DNA from: Chloracidobacterium sp. N | GTDB lineage: Bacteria > Acidobacteriota > Blastocatellia > Chloracidobacteriales > Chloracidobacteriaceae | Reading direction: 5' to 3' | Assembly: GCF_018304765.1 (NCBI RefSeq) | Contig: NZ_CP072642.1 | Coordinates: 1,579,819-1,643,818, forward strand | Length of the DNA: 64,000 nt | Shown: positions 8,138 through 16,826 of the stretch, piece by piece | Layout: every line of letters begins with the position of its first letter | Position numbering within the stretch: the stretch's first letter is position 1 | Position numbers and translations under genes: made by a program | Notes under the pieces: model-generated | Databases searched by the model: none | Told to the model about the DNA's origin: nothing | What the model saw: the letters and a program-made list of their open reading frames with translations, nothing else

Positions 8138-10768
8138 TTAGAAAAACCGCAACCGCACTCCGGCGACGAACGCACGCCCCCGCGCCGGCGCATCGAACAG
8201 TGAAAACAGGTCCTGGTAAAAGCGATTGCCCAGGTTTTCCACCCCAAGGGTCAGCGCCACACCGTAGCGTTCGCGGTCAAAGTTGACGCCGCCGCGCACG
8301 TCGTGCACCGTGAAACCCAGGCGTGCCGTGCCTGGCCGTGCGTAGAGGCTGCCGGGCGGCAACCGGCGCTGGGTCGTGACGATGCGCGACCGATACTCCA
8401 TCCAGTAGCGGTTCGTGGCCGAGTTCCAGCGCGTCCCCAGCACGGCTTTGACCGGCACGACCGGAAAGTTGAACGGGTCCACCGGCTGGTTCGCCCGCAG
8501 GTCGTCTCCGCGCGTCACACTCAGATTGCCCAGCAGCGTCACGAACGATGACCGCAATGCATCGGGCAGCCGGAAGGGCGCTTCAAACTCGGCTTCAATC
8601 CCCTGCATGCGGATGCGGCCGAGGTTCTGGCGCTGAAGCACAGCCAGCGGCACGCCCCCTGGAATCGGGTTGGGTATCGGCGCCAGACCCGGCACCGGCG
8701 TGCCAAAGTTGCCAATGAAGTTGGTGTAGTTGTTGCGGAAGTAGGTGAAAGCACCCGAAAACCGCGTAAAGCGCACCTTGGCTCCCAGATCGAGATTGAT
8801 GCCGGTTTCCGGGCGCAAATCCGGGTTTGGAATCGTGATACTGCGCGTCGTCGGGCTAAGCGTGTGGGATGCCCCGGCATTGTAGCGGTCAAAGATGTTC
8901 GGTTCGCGGTAACTGCGCGCCCCCCGCGCCACGAGACTGACCGCCGGGATAGGGCTGACGACGATGCCGCCCGACCCCGTGACGGCCACATTCGCATGGC
9001 GCAGCGACTCCAGACCGTTGATACCAGCCGTTCCGGGCGGTATGAGGTTGAAGATGTCGTAACTCGGTGTATCCAGCGCTCGTGAACGGTAGCCATCCAC
9101 CCGCAGCCCGCCGATCAGCCGCACATAACGGCTGGGGGTGTATTCGTCCTGCACGAAAAAGGCCAGGTCCTGAAAGTTGGCGTTCGGAACATCCCGCCGG
9201 GGCTGGCTGTTGCGCAGCGAACGCAGCACATCGCCGTCGGTACGGATGCGCGCGGCCAGCGTCTGCGCCTCAGCCGGGGTCAGACCGCCAGACGACGTCG
9301 GCAATGTTCCCCGGATGACAATCCGATCATCGGCGCTGGTGTCCCGGTAGAAACTGATCCCGGCCGTGATGACGTGGTTGCGGAACGGCGTCAGGATGAC
9401 CTGCCCATCAAAGCCGCCCGTCGTGGGATTGATCTGCCGGTCCGTGACCTGAAACAGCGCTGGCAACGCCCGTACGATGACCTGGTCGCGCCGCTGCTGC
9501 CACTGGTAGTAGCCGCTGATCTGGACACTGGCAATCACCGGTGACAGATCACGGACGACGAATCCCATATTGACCTTGTCGCGGTTGCTGAACAGGAAGT
9601 CGAACGTGCCCTGAAGCGGATACCGGTAGGGCGCGGACGCAAGCCGCTCATAACTCGACCGCAGGAAAGTCTGCTCCGTGAAGAAGAACCGACCTTCGAC
9701 GCGCGTGGCATTTGTCCGGTAGGTCGAACCCGTCACCCGGCGCGTCACCGGGTCAAACTGTGGCACCACCGAGGCGTAGCCGGCTTCCACGGGGCCGCCG
9801 GCTGTATAGTCGCTGAAGTTTTCAAACGACTGCCGGACGCGGGCCGTGAAGCGGCGGGTCGCCAGACTCAGGCTGCCGCCGTAGCGTCCACCGGGGCCGT
9901 TCGAGGTGAAAAAGGGATCAACCACGCCGCTCACCCGCACCCCGCTGTCCACCGTGGCCGGCGGGCGCGTGATGAAGTTGATCGTACCGCCCAGCGCCTC
10001 CGTGCCGTAGAGCACCGACCCAGCCCCCCGGATGACTTCAATGGCTTCCAGCGTACCGACATCCACCAGTCCCGTCTCGACGCCATTGCCGACGTGGCTC
10101 GTCGGCGTGCGCCCGTGGTTGAGGCGCTCGCCATCCACCAGCACCAGCACACGGTTTCCTTCGAGTCCACGGATGATGGGGCGCGTCTGGAAGCTCTGCG
10201 ACTGGGTATAAGTTCCGGGCAAATCGCGGAGAATGTCGGCGGCCGTCCCCGGCAGCCGCTCCTGCAACTGCTGCTCCGTCACGACCGAAACGGCTTCCGG
10301 CGTTGTCATCGTGTCCCGAACGGTACGGCTGGCCGTGATGGTGACGATTTCCCGGATCGTCCCCGGCGCAAGGCGAATGGGATCGAGGGTTGCACCTGGT
10401 GCCGCAAGCCGCACTTCGACGACGGCATCTGAAAATCCTTCCCGTGTGACACGGATTTGATAGACGCCATAGCGCAGTTCGCCGACGGTAAACGTGCCAT
10501 CGGCGGCCGTCAGGGCCATGCGCGTACTTCCGGTCGCCACACTGCGGACAAGCACACTGGCTTCGGCGATTGGCGCTCCCTGCCCATCGGTTACGCTGCC
10601 GGTCAGAGCGCCCCGGTCTTCAGCCTGCGCGCCGGCAACGCCCACCACCCCCAACCACACGGCCATCACCAGAACACCAATCCACGAATAACCACGGCCA
10701 GCCCGGAGGCCAGACCAAGGGAAAGCCGCGCGTTTCGCAAACGAAATCACCATCACTGCATTTGACAT
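8138..10768 (-). CDS. TonB-dependent outer-membrane receptor, probable heme receptor
   Basis: This 876-residue protein has a signal segment (SWIGVLVMAVWLGVVGVAG), then a carboxypeptidase-regulatory-like domain (about residues 45-125: GSVTDGQGAPIAEASV to LRYGVYQIRV). A plug domain follows (TPEAVSVVTEQQLQERLPGT to IRGLEGNRVLVLVDGERLNHG), then a beta barrel ending in the aromatic-terminated strand AGVRLRFF. The barrel includes YREPNIFDRY and NPDLRPETG, which resemble the FRAP/NPNL region of heme receptors. The ATG at 10768 is preceded by GGAG. Being first in the heme cluster and about 210 bp downstream of a Fur-type palindrome, it probably imports heme or hemoproteins. A siderophore substrate cannot be excluded. 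Confidence 0.9.
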   Translation of the reverse strand: MSNAVMVISFAKRAAFPWSGLRAGRGYSWIGVLVMAVWLGVVGVAGAQAEDRGALTGSVTDGQGAPIAEASVLVRSVATGSTRMALTAADGTFTVGELRYGVYQIRVTREGFSDAVVEVRLAAPGATLDPIRLAPGTIREIVTITASRTVRDTMTTPEAVSVVTEQQLQERLPGTAADILRDLPGTYTQSQSFQTRPIIRGLEGNRVLVLVDGERLNHGRTPTSHVGNGVETGLVDVGTLEAIEVIRGAGSVLYGTEALGGTINFITRPPATVDSGVRVSGVVDPFFTSNGPGGRYGGSLSLATRRFTARVRQSFENFSDYTAGGPVEAGYASVVPQFDPVTRRVTGSTYRTNATRVEGRFFFTEQTFLRSSYERLASAPYRYPLQGTFDFLFSNRDKVNMGFVVRDLSPVIASVQISGYYQWQQRRDQVIVRALPALFQVTDRQINPTTGGFDGQVILTPFRNHVITAGISFYRDTSADDRIVIRGTLPTSSGGLTPAEAQTLAARIRTDGDVLRSLRNSQPRRDVPNANFQDLAFFVQDEYTPSRYVRLIGGLRVDGYRSRALDTPSYDIFNLIPPGTAGINGLESLRHANVAVTGSGGIVVSPIPAVSLVARGARSYREPNIFDRYNAGASHTLSPTTRSITIPNPDLRPETGINLDLGAKVRFTRFSGAFTYFRNNYTNFIGNFGTPVPGLAPIPNPIPGGVPLAVLQRQNLGRIRMQGIEAEFEAPFRLPDALRSSFVTLLGNLSVTRGDDLRANQPVDPFNFPVVPVKAVLGTRWNSATNRYWMEYRSRIVTTQRRLPPGSLYARPGTARLGFTVHDVRGGVNFDRERYGVALTLGVENLGNRFYQDLFSLFDAPARGRAFVAGVRLRFF

Positions 10769-10888
10769 AACACTCCACTCCCTGCACGCCGGACAAACGG
10801 CTTTTAGAGCTTCATTGCGGACGGCGCATCGGGTAGAGTGCCCGCGCACACGCGCCATCCTGTTGCCTACCGGGTGGACACTGTGCTC

Positions 10889-10922
10889 AAAGCCTTCGGT
10901 GTTGCCGCACCGGAGGCTTTTT
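10889..10922 (+). terminator. Strong hairpin with plus-strand T-run inside the receptor leader
   Basis: AAGCCTTCGGTG pairs with CACCGGAGGCTT across the loop TTGCCG, and the plus strand continues with a T-run. Read on plus it is a good intrinsic terminator, but no plus-strand gene precedes it. It lies opposite the 5' leader of the minus-strand TonB receptor. It may end an antisense RNA, or act as a leader hairpin on minus. Confidence 0.5.
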
Positions 10923-10980
10923 GCTTGGGGGACGTAAAAGATTTCAGGGCGGCATGGCGGCACTTGGCAAACTTAGTAAA

Positions 10981-10995
10981 TGAAAATGATTTTCA
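10981..10995. promoter_or_regulatory. Fur-type operator
   Basis: TGAAAATGATTTTCA is a perfect 7-1-7 inverted repeat and matches the core TGATAATnATTATCA of Fur boxes at most positions. It lies upstream of the TonB receptor that starts the heme gene cluster, the place expected for iron-dependent repression. No fur gene is in the window. Confidence 0.72.
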
Positions 10996-11189
10996 AGTTG
11001 AAGCCAACATGCTACACCAAGCTGCGGTTGTCAAGCCCTGTGCTCGCCCGGACGGAAGAATTGCACGGGCACACCCTTCCCACGGGCGCGTCTGCGGCAG
11101 AGGCACAACGCGGGTCCGGCCAGTGGGCGTGGCCAACGGATGATCAGCCGCCAGCGTAGCGTCGGATGAATTCGGATAAATGAAGGGTG

Positions 11190-12692
11190 TCAGGACGGGC
11201 GGGAGGTTGCCGTGACCACCGGCGGCACCGCCGGGCGCGTGGCCTCCAGAAAGAACCGGGGGGCGATGCCCATCACCAGCATCAGAGCTGCCAGCGGCGC
11301 CACGGTCAGCACTTCCCGCCAGTCGGCATCCGGCATCTCGAAGGTGGCTTTGTGCGGCCCAAAAAGCGTACGCCGCACGGCCGTCAGCAGATACACCGCC
11401 GACAACACCATGCCGCTGGCCGCCACGACGGCAAACCAGCGTCCCGGTGTGGCCGTGAAAGCCCCCAGCAGAGTCAGGAACTCACCGATGAAGCCGTTGG
11501 TGAACGGTACGCCGGCTGAGGCCAGGCTGGCCAGAACCATCAGGAAGGCAAACCGGGGCATCGCTTGGGCCAAACCGCCAAACTCGCCCAGGTCGGTCGT
11601 CTGCCGCCGGGTTTCCAGCATGGCGACGAGCAAAAAGAGCGCGCCGGTTGTGACGCCGTGCGCCACCATGTGAAACATCGCGCCTTCGACGCCATACGCC
11701 GTGAACGAAAAGACCCCCAGCGTCACAAACCCCAAGTGACTGAGCGATGAATAGGCCAGCAGCCGTTTCAGATCGGTCTGCACCATGGCGACCAGCGCCC
11801 CGTGCAGGATGCTGACCACGGCCAGCACCAGCACCGGCAGCGCCCACGCCTGAGCCTCTTCGGGAAACAGTCCGACGCCAAACCGGACGAGGGCATAGGT
11901 GCCCATTTTCGACATGGCCCCCGCCAGCAGCGCCGTGATGGGCGTCGGGCACTCGGCGTAGGTGTCAGCCTGCCAGGTGTGGAGCGGAAACACCGGAATT
12001 TTGACGAAAAACGCAATGGCAAACCCCCAGAAGCACCACTGGCGCAGGTCCGGCGAAAGCAGATTGCGCGCCTTGACGAGCGTTTCCAGGTCAAAGGTAT
12101 AGCGCCCGGTGGCCTGCCCATGCGCCACATAGAGGCCGATGATCGCCGCGAGCATCAGCAGGCTTCCGGCAACGGTGTAGAGGAAAAATTTGGTGACGGC
12201 TGCCAGACGGTTCTCCCCGCCCCACAGGCCGATGAGGAAGTAGGCCGGGATGAGCACGACTTCCCAGAACACATAGAACGTCACCAGGTCGCGCGCCAGA
12301 AAAACGCCGATCAGCCCGCTTTCAAACAGCAGCACCAGCATGAAGTAGATGTGGCGCCGGGTCGTGATCGCCGTACTGGCCAGCATCGCCAGCGGCGTCA
12401 GCAGCGTCACCAGCAGGATCAGCCACAGGCTGAGACCATCCACAGCCAGGTGAAACCAGACGCCCAGCGTGGGAATCCACGGCGCATTGACGACGAGCAC
12501 CGGGGCGGTCTGGCGGCCAATCAACCGCCATGACAGCCCGCATGTCAGCAGAGCCGTTGTCAGGGCAACGGCCAGGGCATACCGCCGGCCGGCTTCGGCC
12601 GAGGTGGCCGCGAGAGCCGCAATGACGAGCGCGCCCATCACCGGCGCAACAATCAGAAGGACGAGCAACAGGCCAGAATCAAGGAAGGTCAC
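11190..12692 (-). CDS. nuoM: NADH-quinone oxidoreductase subunit M
   Basis: This antiporter-like subunit of respiratory complex I has about 500 residues from the GTG at 12692 (VTFLDSGLLLVLL) and around 14 hydrophobic segments. Diagnostic sequences include FYVFWEVVLIPAYFLIG, carrying the proton-pathway Glu of the NuoM family, FPLHTWQADTYAECPTPITALLAG, and KRLLAYSSLSHLGFVTLG. The start is uncertain: a TTG at 12740 would extend it 16 residues and overlap nuoL. It follows nuoL and ends the cluster; no nuoN follows. Its job is proton translocation in the membrane arm. Confidence 0.93.
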   Translation of the reverse strand: MTFLDSGLLLVLLIVAPVMGALVIAALAATSAEAGRRYALAVALTTALLTCGLSWRLIGRQTAPVLVVNAPWIPTLGVWFHLAVDGLSLWLILLVTLLTPLAMLASTAITTRRHIYFMLVLLFESGLIGVFLARDLVTFYVFWEVVLIPAYFLIGLWGGENRLAAVTKFFLYTVAGSLLMLAAIIGLYVAHGQATGRYTFDLETLVKARNLLSPDLRQWCFWGFAIAFFVKIPVFPLHTWQADTYAECPTPITALLAGAMSKMGTYALVRFGVGLFPEEAQAWALPVLVLAVVSILHGALVAMVQTDLKRLLAYSSLSHLGFVTLGVFSFTAYGVEGAMFHMVAHGVTTGALFLLVAMLETRRQTTDLGEFGGLAQAMPRFAFLMVLASLASAGVPFTNGFIGEFLTLLGAFTATPGRWFAVVAASGMVLSAVYLLTAVRRTLFGPHKATFEMPDADWREVLTVAPLAALMLVMGIAPRFFLEATRPAVPPVVTATSRPS

Positions 12693-12726
12693 AGTACACT
12701 CACTTCTACAACGGTCGCCGGGCGTA

Positions 12727-14661
12727 CTATCCGGGGCCAAACACGAAATAGCCCAGGATGAGCAACGCCGCGAGAAAGATCATCACGACGTAGCCACGGG
12801 CATAGCCCGACTGCATTTCACGCAGGGTAGCCCCAAGTCCCGACAGGCTGCGCCCGATGCCGCCCACCAGTCCGTCCACCACGGAGACATCCAGCCCCTG
12901 CCACAGGCCGCGCCGGGCCAGGGCTTCCAGCGGACGCGCCACCGCCAGGTCATACGCTTCGTCCACCCGGTATTTCGCCTGCAGGATGCGCGGCGCTTCC
13001 CAGAGCGGATGGCGTTGAAAGAACCACCATCCGCCGGCAATGCCGGTCAGGGCAATGGCGGCCGAAATGCCCATCAGCACGAGCTCCGTCGTATGGGAAG
13101 CCGCTTCGTGGGTGAACTCGGTCGGCATCGTCACCAGTGGACTGAGGAAGCCGCGCATCCACGGATGGGCGCCAAAGGCTTCCGGCAGACCGAGCACGCC
13201 ACCAAACACTGACAACACGGCCAGCACCACCAGCGGCAGGGTCATCACCAGCGGCGATTCGTGCGGCTGGCCGTGGGCGACGGCCTCACGCGGTTCCCCG
13301 TGGAAGGTCAGCACCATAAGCCGCGTCATATAGACGGCCGTAAGCAGCGAGGTCAGCAGGCCCACCACCCAGAGGGTTTTGGCCAGTCCACCGGGCAGCA
13401 CGGCCGAAGCGAAGGTTTCCAGCAATACTTCATCCTTGCTGAAAAAGCCCGACAGCAGTGGGAAACCGGCCAGGGCCAGCCAGCCGGCCGTCATCGTCCA
13501 GCGGGTCAGGGGCATGAAGCGTCCCAGCCCACCCATGCGCCGCAGGTTCTGCTCTTCGTGCAGCGCGTGAATGACACTGCCGGCGCCCAGAAAGAGCAGC
13601 GCCTTGAAGAAGGCATGCGTGGTGACGTGAAAGATGCCGGCCGTAAAGGCTCCGGCTCCGCAGGCCATGACCATGAGACCGAGCTGGGAAACCGTCGAGT
13701 AGGCCAGCACCTTTTTGATGTCGTCCTGCCCAAGGGCAATCGTGGCGGACAGCAGCGCCGTTGCCCCGCCGACAACCGCAACGACGACCAGCGCCGTCGG
13801 CGCGTGCAGGAAAACAACATTGAGCCGCGCCAGCAGATAGACTCCGGCCGTAACCATTGTTGCCGCGTGAATGAGGGCCGAAACCGGCGTTGGCCCCGCC
13901 ATGGCATCGGGCAGCCAGACGAACAGCGGAATCTGCGCACTTTTTCCCGTGACCCCCAGCAGCACCAACAGGCCGACGGTGGTCAGGCCGCCCGCGCCAA
14001 CCGCCGTCCAGCCCAGTGTTTCGACGGGCTGCTGCGCCGCCCAGCGTGCAATGTCCGCAAAGTTGATACTTCCAGCTTTCGTCACCAGAAGCAGGGTGGC
14101 CAGCACCAGCCCGGCATCCCCGATGCGGTTGTAAATGAAAGCCTTGCGGGCAGCGTCCGCAGCTTCATCACGGGTGAAGTAGTGCCCGATGAGCAGGTAG
14201 GAGCAGACCCCGACGCCTTCCCACCCGACAAACATCAGCAGCAGGTTGTCGGCCAGCACCAGCGTCAGCATGGCCGCCACAAAGAGATTCAGCGCAGCAA
14301 AAAAGCGGACGTAGCCTTCGTCGCCGTGCATGTAGCCGGTGGCAAAGATGTGGATGAGCAGTCCGACGCCCGTAATGAACAGCACCATGATGCCCGACAG
14401 CGGATCGAGCGCCAGACCAAAGTCAGCGGTCAGACTGCCCACGCTGAACCACATCCCGAGGCGTTCCGTCACCCGGCGTACGCCTTCTGCATCCGGCGCC
14501 GCTGGCAGCAACTTCAGAAAAAAGGCCGCGAAAGCCAGTCCCGCTGCCACGGCCACAGCGAGGCAGGCCAGGGCCCCGGCCAGACGTTCACCCAGCCGAC
14601 GTCCGGCCACGGTCAGCAGCAGTGCGCCAAGCAGTGGCGCGAGAATCATCACGGTCAACAT
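12727..14661 (-). CDS. nuoL: NADH-quinone oxidoreductase subunit L
   Basis: This 644-residue distal antiporter-like subunit of complex I has the family motifs FVGWEGVGVCSYLLIGHY, FVWLPDAMAGPTPVSALIHAATMVTAGVYLLAR (shown in part by LIHAATMVTAGVYLL) and KKVLAYSTVSQLGLM. The C-terminal lateral-helix region follows, then a terminal hydrophobic segment VMIFLAALLILGYFVFG. Length is normal for the family. The gene starts 50 bp after nuoK and ends 34 bp before the chosen nuoM start, consistent with one transcript. Confidence 0.95.
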   Translation of the reverse strand: MLTVMILAPLLGALLLTVAGRRLGERLAGALACLAVAVAAGLAFAAFFLKLLPAAPDAEGVRRVTERLGMWFSVGSLTADFGLALDPLSGIMVLFITGVGLLIHIFATGYMHGDEGYVRFFAALNLFVAAMLTLVLADNLLLMFVGWEGVGVCSYLLIGHYFTRDEAADAARKAFIYNRIGDAGLVLATLLLVTKAGSINFADIARWAAQQPVETLGWTAVGAGGLTTVGLLVLLGVTGKSAQIPLFVWLPDAMAGPTPVSALIHAATMVTAGVYLLARLNVVFLHAPTALVVVAVVGGATALLSATIALGQDDIKKVLAYSTVSQLGLMVMACGAGAFTAGIFHVTTHAFFKALLFLGAGSVIHALHEEQNLRRMGGLGRFMPLTRWTMTAGWLALAGFPLLSGFFSKDEVLLETFASAVLPGGLAKTLWVVGLLTSLLTAVYMTRLMVLTFHGEPREAVAHGQPHESPLVMTLPLVVLAVLSVFGGVLGLPEAFGAHPWMRGFLSPLVTMPTEFTHEAASHTTELVLMGISAAIALTGIAGGWWFFQRHPLWEAPRILQAKYRVDEAYDLAVARPLEALARRGLWQGLDVSVVDGLVGGIGRSLSGLGATLREMQSGYARGYVVMIFLAALLILGYFVFGPG

Positions 14662-14711
14662 GCCAGTCGTTTATCCACAGCGTCCCCGGAGGGAAGTCCA
14701 CGCAGGGGCCG

Positions 14712-15014
14712 TCAAAGTTTCAGCAGGCTGGATTCATCCACATCGAGGGTTTCGCGGTTGCGGAACAGCGCAATGACGATCGCCAGTCCCACACCAGCTT
14801 CGGCAGCGGCCACCGCCATGACGAGGATGACGAAAAGCTGTCCTTCCACCGTCCCCTGGAACACCGAAAACGCCACAAAAGCCAGATTGGCCGCGTTGAG
14901 CATGAGTTCCAGGCACAGCAGGGTCGAAATAATGTTGTTTTTGACGAAGACACCGGCCGCCCCGATGGCAAAGAGGGCAGCACTGAGGATGAGATACCAG
15001 GACAAAGGCACCAT
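14712..15014 (-). CDS. nuoK: NADH-quinone oxidoreductase subunit K
   Basis: This 100-residue protein has three membrane helices. The second helix contains the conserved Glu in [15 protein letters not shown], and the third contains [19 protein letters not shown], also with the conserved Glu. Both belong to the proton relay between the quinone site and NuoL/M/N. It precedes nuoL directly. It is separated from nuoJ by an unrelated secreted-protein gene, which is unusual because nuoJ and nuoK normally adjoin. Confidence 0.95.
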   Translation of the reverse strand: MVPLSWYLILSAALFAIGAAGVFVKNNIISTLLCLELMLNAANLAFVAFSVFQGTVEGQLFVILVMAVAAAEAGVGLAIVIALFRNRETLDVDESSLLKL

Positions 15015-15032
15015 AGTGTTTCACCCGACGTT

Positions 15033-15722
15033 TCACCTGGCGGTGGTCAGCAGACCGACGCCGACTTCACCCGTTGACCATGCCAGACGGTAGGCATTTC
15101 CTTCCTTGGTAATCGTGACGGCAGCTTCGTAGGGCTGCCCCGTGGGCGATACGCCCTTGGTGCGGTGGGTGGCGGTCAAGCCGCCGCCGCCGTAGAACTG
15201 CTCGCGCCCGATTCCCCCTTGCATGTCCAAGGTTGTCCATCCGCCATCGCCGCTGCCGTCGGCTTTGAGGGCATAGAGCGCAACACCGGGCTGCTCACCA
15301 TAGCCGACCACGAGAACCTGCCCGGCCAGAATGCCGACGCCGGTTTCGCCATTCGTCCAGGCGAAGAGATACACCTTGTCGCCGAGTTTGCGGATGCCCA
15401 GTTTTCCACGGTACAACCGCCCGTCAGGATTCGTGCCGGTCGTTTCGTAGGTTCCTTCGATGCCGTCAGTCAGGGACTGCGGGACAGCCGTTTCGGTCAG
15501 AATGCGCCCCTGCGCCTGCCCGTTTGTCCACCGGCCGCGCAAGGTCCCGTTTTCATTGCGATACACGGCAACCCCCGGCACCCGCCCTTTGGAGGTATAG
15601 CCCACCATCAGGTATTCGGTGCGCCCGGCATCCTGGGCGCACGCCTGCCCTTCCGGCCGACCGACACCGGCCGGCAGCAGCCACAGACATAACCCCAGGA
15701 ACACCCAAAGCCCGGAACGCAT
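15033..15722 (-). CDS. Secreted repeat protein inserted between nuoJ and nuoK
   Basis: This 229-residue protein starts at the ATG of MRSGLWVFLGLCLWLL (15722), a clear signal peptide, and begins 4 bp after nuoJ ends. The mature part holds several related motifs of the type Y-x-G-x-L-x-I-x-K-x-G-D-x-Y-x-F-x-W-T-N-G-E-T-G-V-G-I-L, followed by LVVGYG. A second copy ends YRLAWSTGEVGVGLL. This pattern resembles the exported beta-rich proteins annotated as LIC10280-like or fibronectin-binding-like; the identification is tentative. There is no redox motif or membrane anchor in the mature region. Tight spacing to nuoJ and nuoK implies co-transcription with complex I, but no complex I function is known to me. 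Confidence 0.8.
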   Translation of the reverse strand: MRSGLWVFLGLCLWLLPAGVGRPEGQACAQDAGRTEYLMVGYTSKGRVPGVAVYRNENGTLRGRWTNGQAQGRILTETAVPQSLTDGIEGTYETTGTNPDGRLYRGKLGIRKLGDKVYLFAWTNGETGVGILAGQVLVVGYGEQPGVALYALKADGSGDGGWTTLDMQGGIGREQFYGGGGLTATHRTKGVSPTGQPYEAAVTITKEGNAYRLAWSTGEVGVGLLTTAR

Positions 15723-15726
15723 GGCG

Positions 15727-16224
15727 TTACTCCTTCTCACGTTTTGCCAGGTGCAAAGCGCCAACCACGGCCAGCAGAATCAGCACCGAGGTCAGCTCGA
15801 ACGGCAGCAGATAACGGGTCATGAGGTTTTTGCCGACCCGCTCGACCGTACCGGCTTCGCCGGAAGGCGCGCGCTCACCCGTCATGCCCCAGACGGCAAA
15901 CCAGACCTGCACCGTGAATGCGAGTCCCAGCGGCAGCGCCAGCCAGACGAGAAAGCGGTGCCGTGGCGGACGTTCTTCATCGGCACGCACGTTGAGCAGC
16001 ATGATGACGAACACGAACAGCATCATAATGGCGCCGGCATAGACGACAATCTGCGCCGCGCCGATAAACTGCGCGCCCATCAGAACGTAGAGTGCTGACA
16101 GTCCGACAAAGGAAGTAATGAGCGCAAAAGCGCCGTAGAGCGGGTTGCGCAACAGCACCACCGACACGGCGCCACTGAGCACCAGGGCCGCAAAACCGAC
16201 GAACAAAAGCTGCTGAAAGGTCAT
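15727..16224 (-). CDS. nuoJ: NADH-quinone oxidoreductase subunit J
   Basis: This 165-residue membrane subunit of complex I has five hydrophobic segments. MLAAL-like openings are replaced here by MTFQQLLFVGFAALVL. The conserved third helix is QIVVYAGAIMMLFVFVIMLL, the pi-bulge helix characteristic of NuoJ. I chose the ATG at 16224 because the upstream in-frame residues are arginine- and serine-rich without family similarity. It is the first nuo gene of this cluster; nuoA-I are not in the window. Confidence 0.93.
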   Translation of the reverse strand: MTFQQLLFVGFAALVLSGAVSVVLLRNPLYGAFALITSFVGLSALYVLMGAQFIGAAQIVVYAGAIMMLFVFVIMLLNVRADEERPPRHRFLVWLALPLGLAFTVQVWFAVWGMTGERAPSGEAGTVERVGKNLMTRYLLPFELTSVLILLAVVGALHLAKREKE

Positions 16225-16401
16225 GGCTGCGTTTGACGATGGACACCGGCCGCGCAAGGCACGGCTGTCACCCATCGTGAGTTTTCATACACCCCGATGG
16301 AATGCTTTTCGCGGCCAAAAATCAAGCCTTTACTGCCAGGGTACGGGCGATGAAACCCGGCATTGATGCGTCAGCCACCCGGACCGGCCGCCCGGAGACG
16401 C

Positions 16402-16782
16402 CTACCGGAAATGGCGGATGATGTCGGTAATGGAAACAATGCCGATGATTTTTCCGACTTCGACGACCGGCGCGCGGGTGAGTTTATGGGCCCGGAGCAG
16501 CCGGGCGATGGCGCGAATGTCGTGCAACGGCTCGACAAAGAACATGGGTTTCGTCATCACCTGATGGACGTACGCCTTGTCGAGGTTGCCGCCCGTGGCA
16601 ATGACCTTATAGACGATGTCGCGGTCGGTGATGATGCCGTGGCCGTCGTACTCATCACGGGGCAGGACAATGAGGCAGTGAACGCGCGTCTGGTTCATCA
16701 ACTCCAGGGCCTGCCGCACGGTCGCGTCGCCGGAAATGAAATCAAAGTCACTGGTCATCAAGTCTTTGGCTCTCATGCCCAT
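16402..16782 (-). CDS. CBS-domain pair protein
   Basis: This 126-residue protein consists almost entirely of two CBS motifs: KDLMTSDFDFISGDATVRQALELM to HGIITDRDI (only short pieces cited), and HQVMTKPMFFVEPLHDIRAIARLL with KIIGIVSITDII. CBS pairs bind adenosine nucleotides and act as regulatory modules. No catalytic domain is fused. ATG at 16782 or 16776 are both possible. It follows the zinc-ribbon gene by 44 bp on the same strand and lies upstream of nuoJ across a 177-bp gap that should contain the nuo promoter. Confidence 0.88.
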   Translation of the reverse strand: MGMRAKDLMTSDFDFISGDATVRQALELMNQTRVHCLIVLPRDEYDGHGIITDRDIVYKVIATGGNLDKAYVHQVMTKPMFFVEPLHDIRAIARLLRAHKLTRAPVVEVGKIIGIVSITDIIRHFR

Positions 16783-16826
16783 GGCTCCAGAACGGCTGGC
16801 AGCGGCCGGCGCAGATTGTCGGGCGG

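Larger units (their letters stand above)
10769..11189 (-). other. Intergenic control region upstream of the heme cluster
   Basis: This 421-bp interval between the end of nuoM and the TonB receptor start carries the Fur-type palindrome (10981-10995) and a long leader with a strong inverted repeat (10889-10922). I see no convincing coding region: the open frame at 10838-11143 on the plus strand overlaps these elements and has no family resemblance. Confidence 0.6.

Noticed and set aside
10769-10990. Cobalamin riboswitch in the TonB receptor leader
   Set aside because: The leader has a strong hairpin but lacks the conserved B12-box and core segments of cobalamin riboswitches; the Fur box and heme genes fit iron control better.
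10838-11143. Small plus-strand open frame in the heme cluster control region
   Set aside because: It spans the Fur-type palindrome and the leader hairpin, and the translation has no family resemblance.
13261-15093. Long plus-strand open frame of 610 codons
   Set aside because: It is antisense to nuoL and nuoK and its translation is low-complexity Gln/Arg/His.
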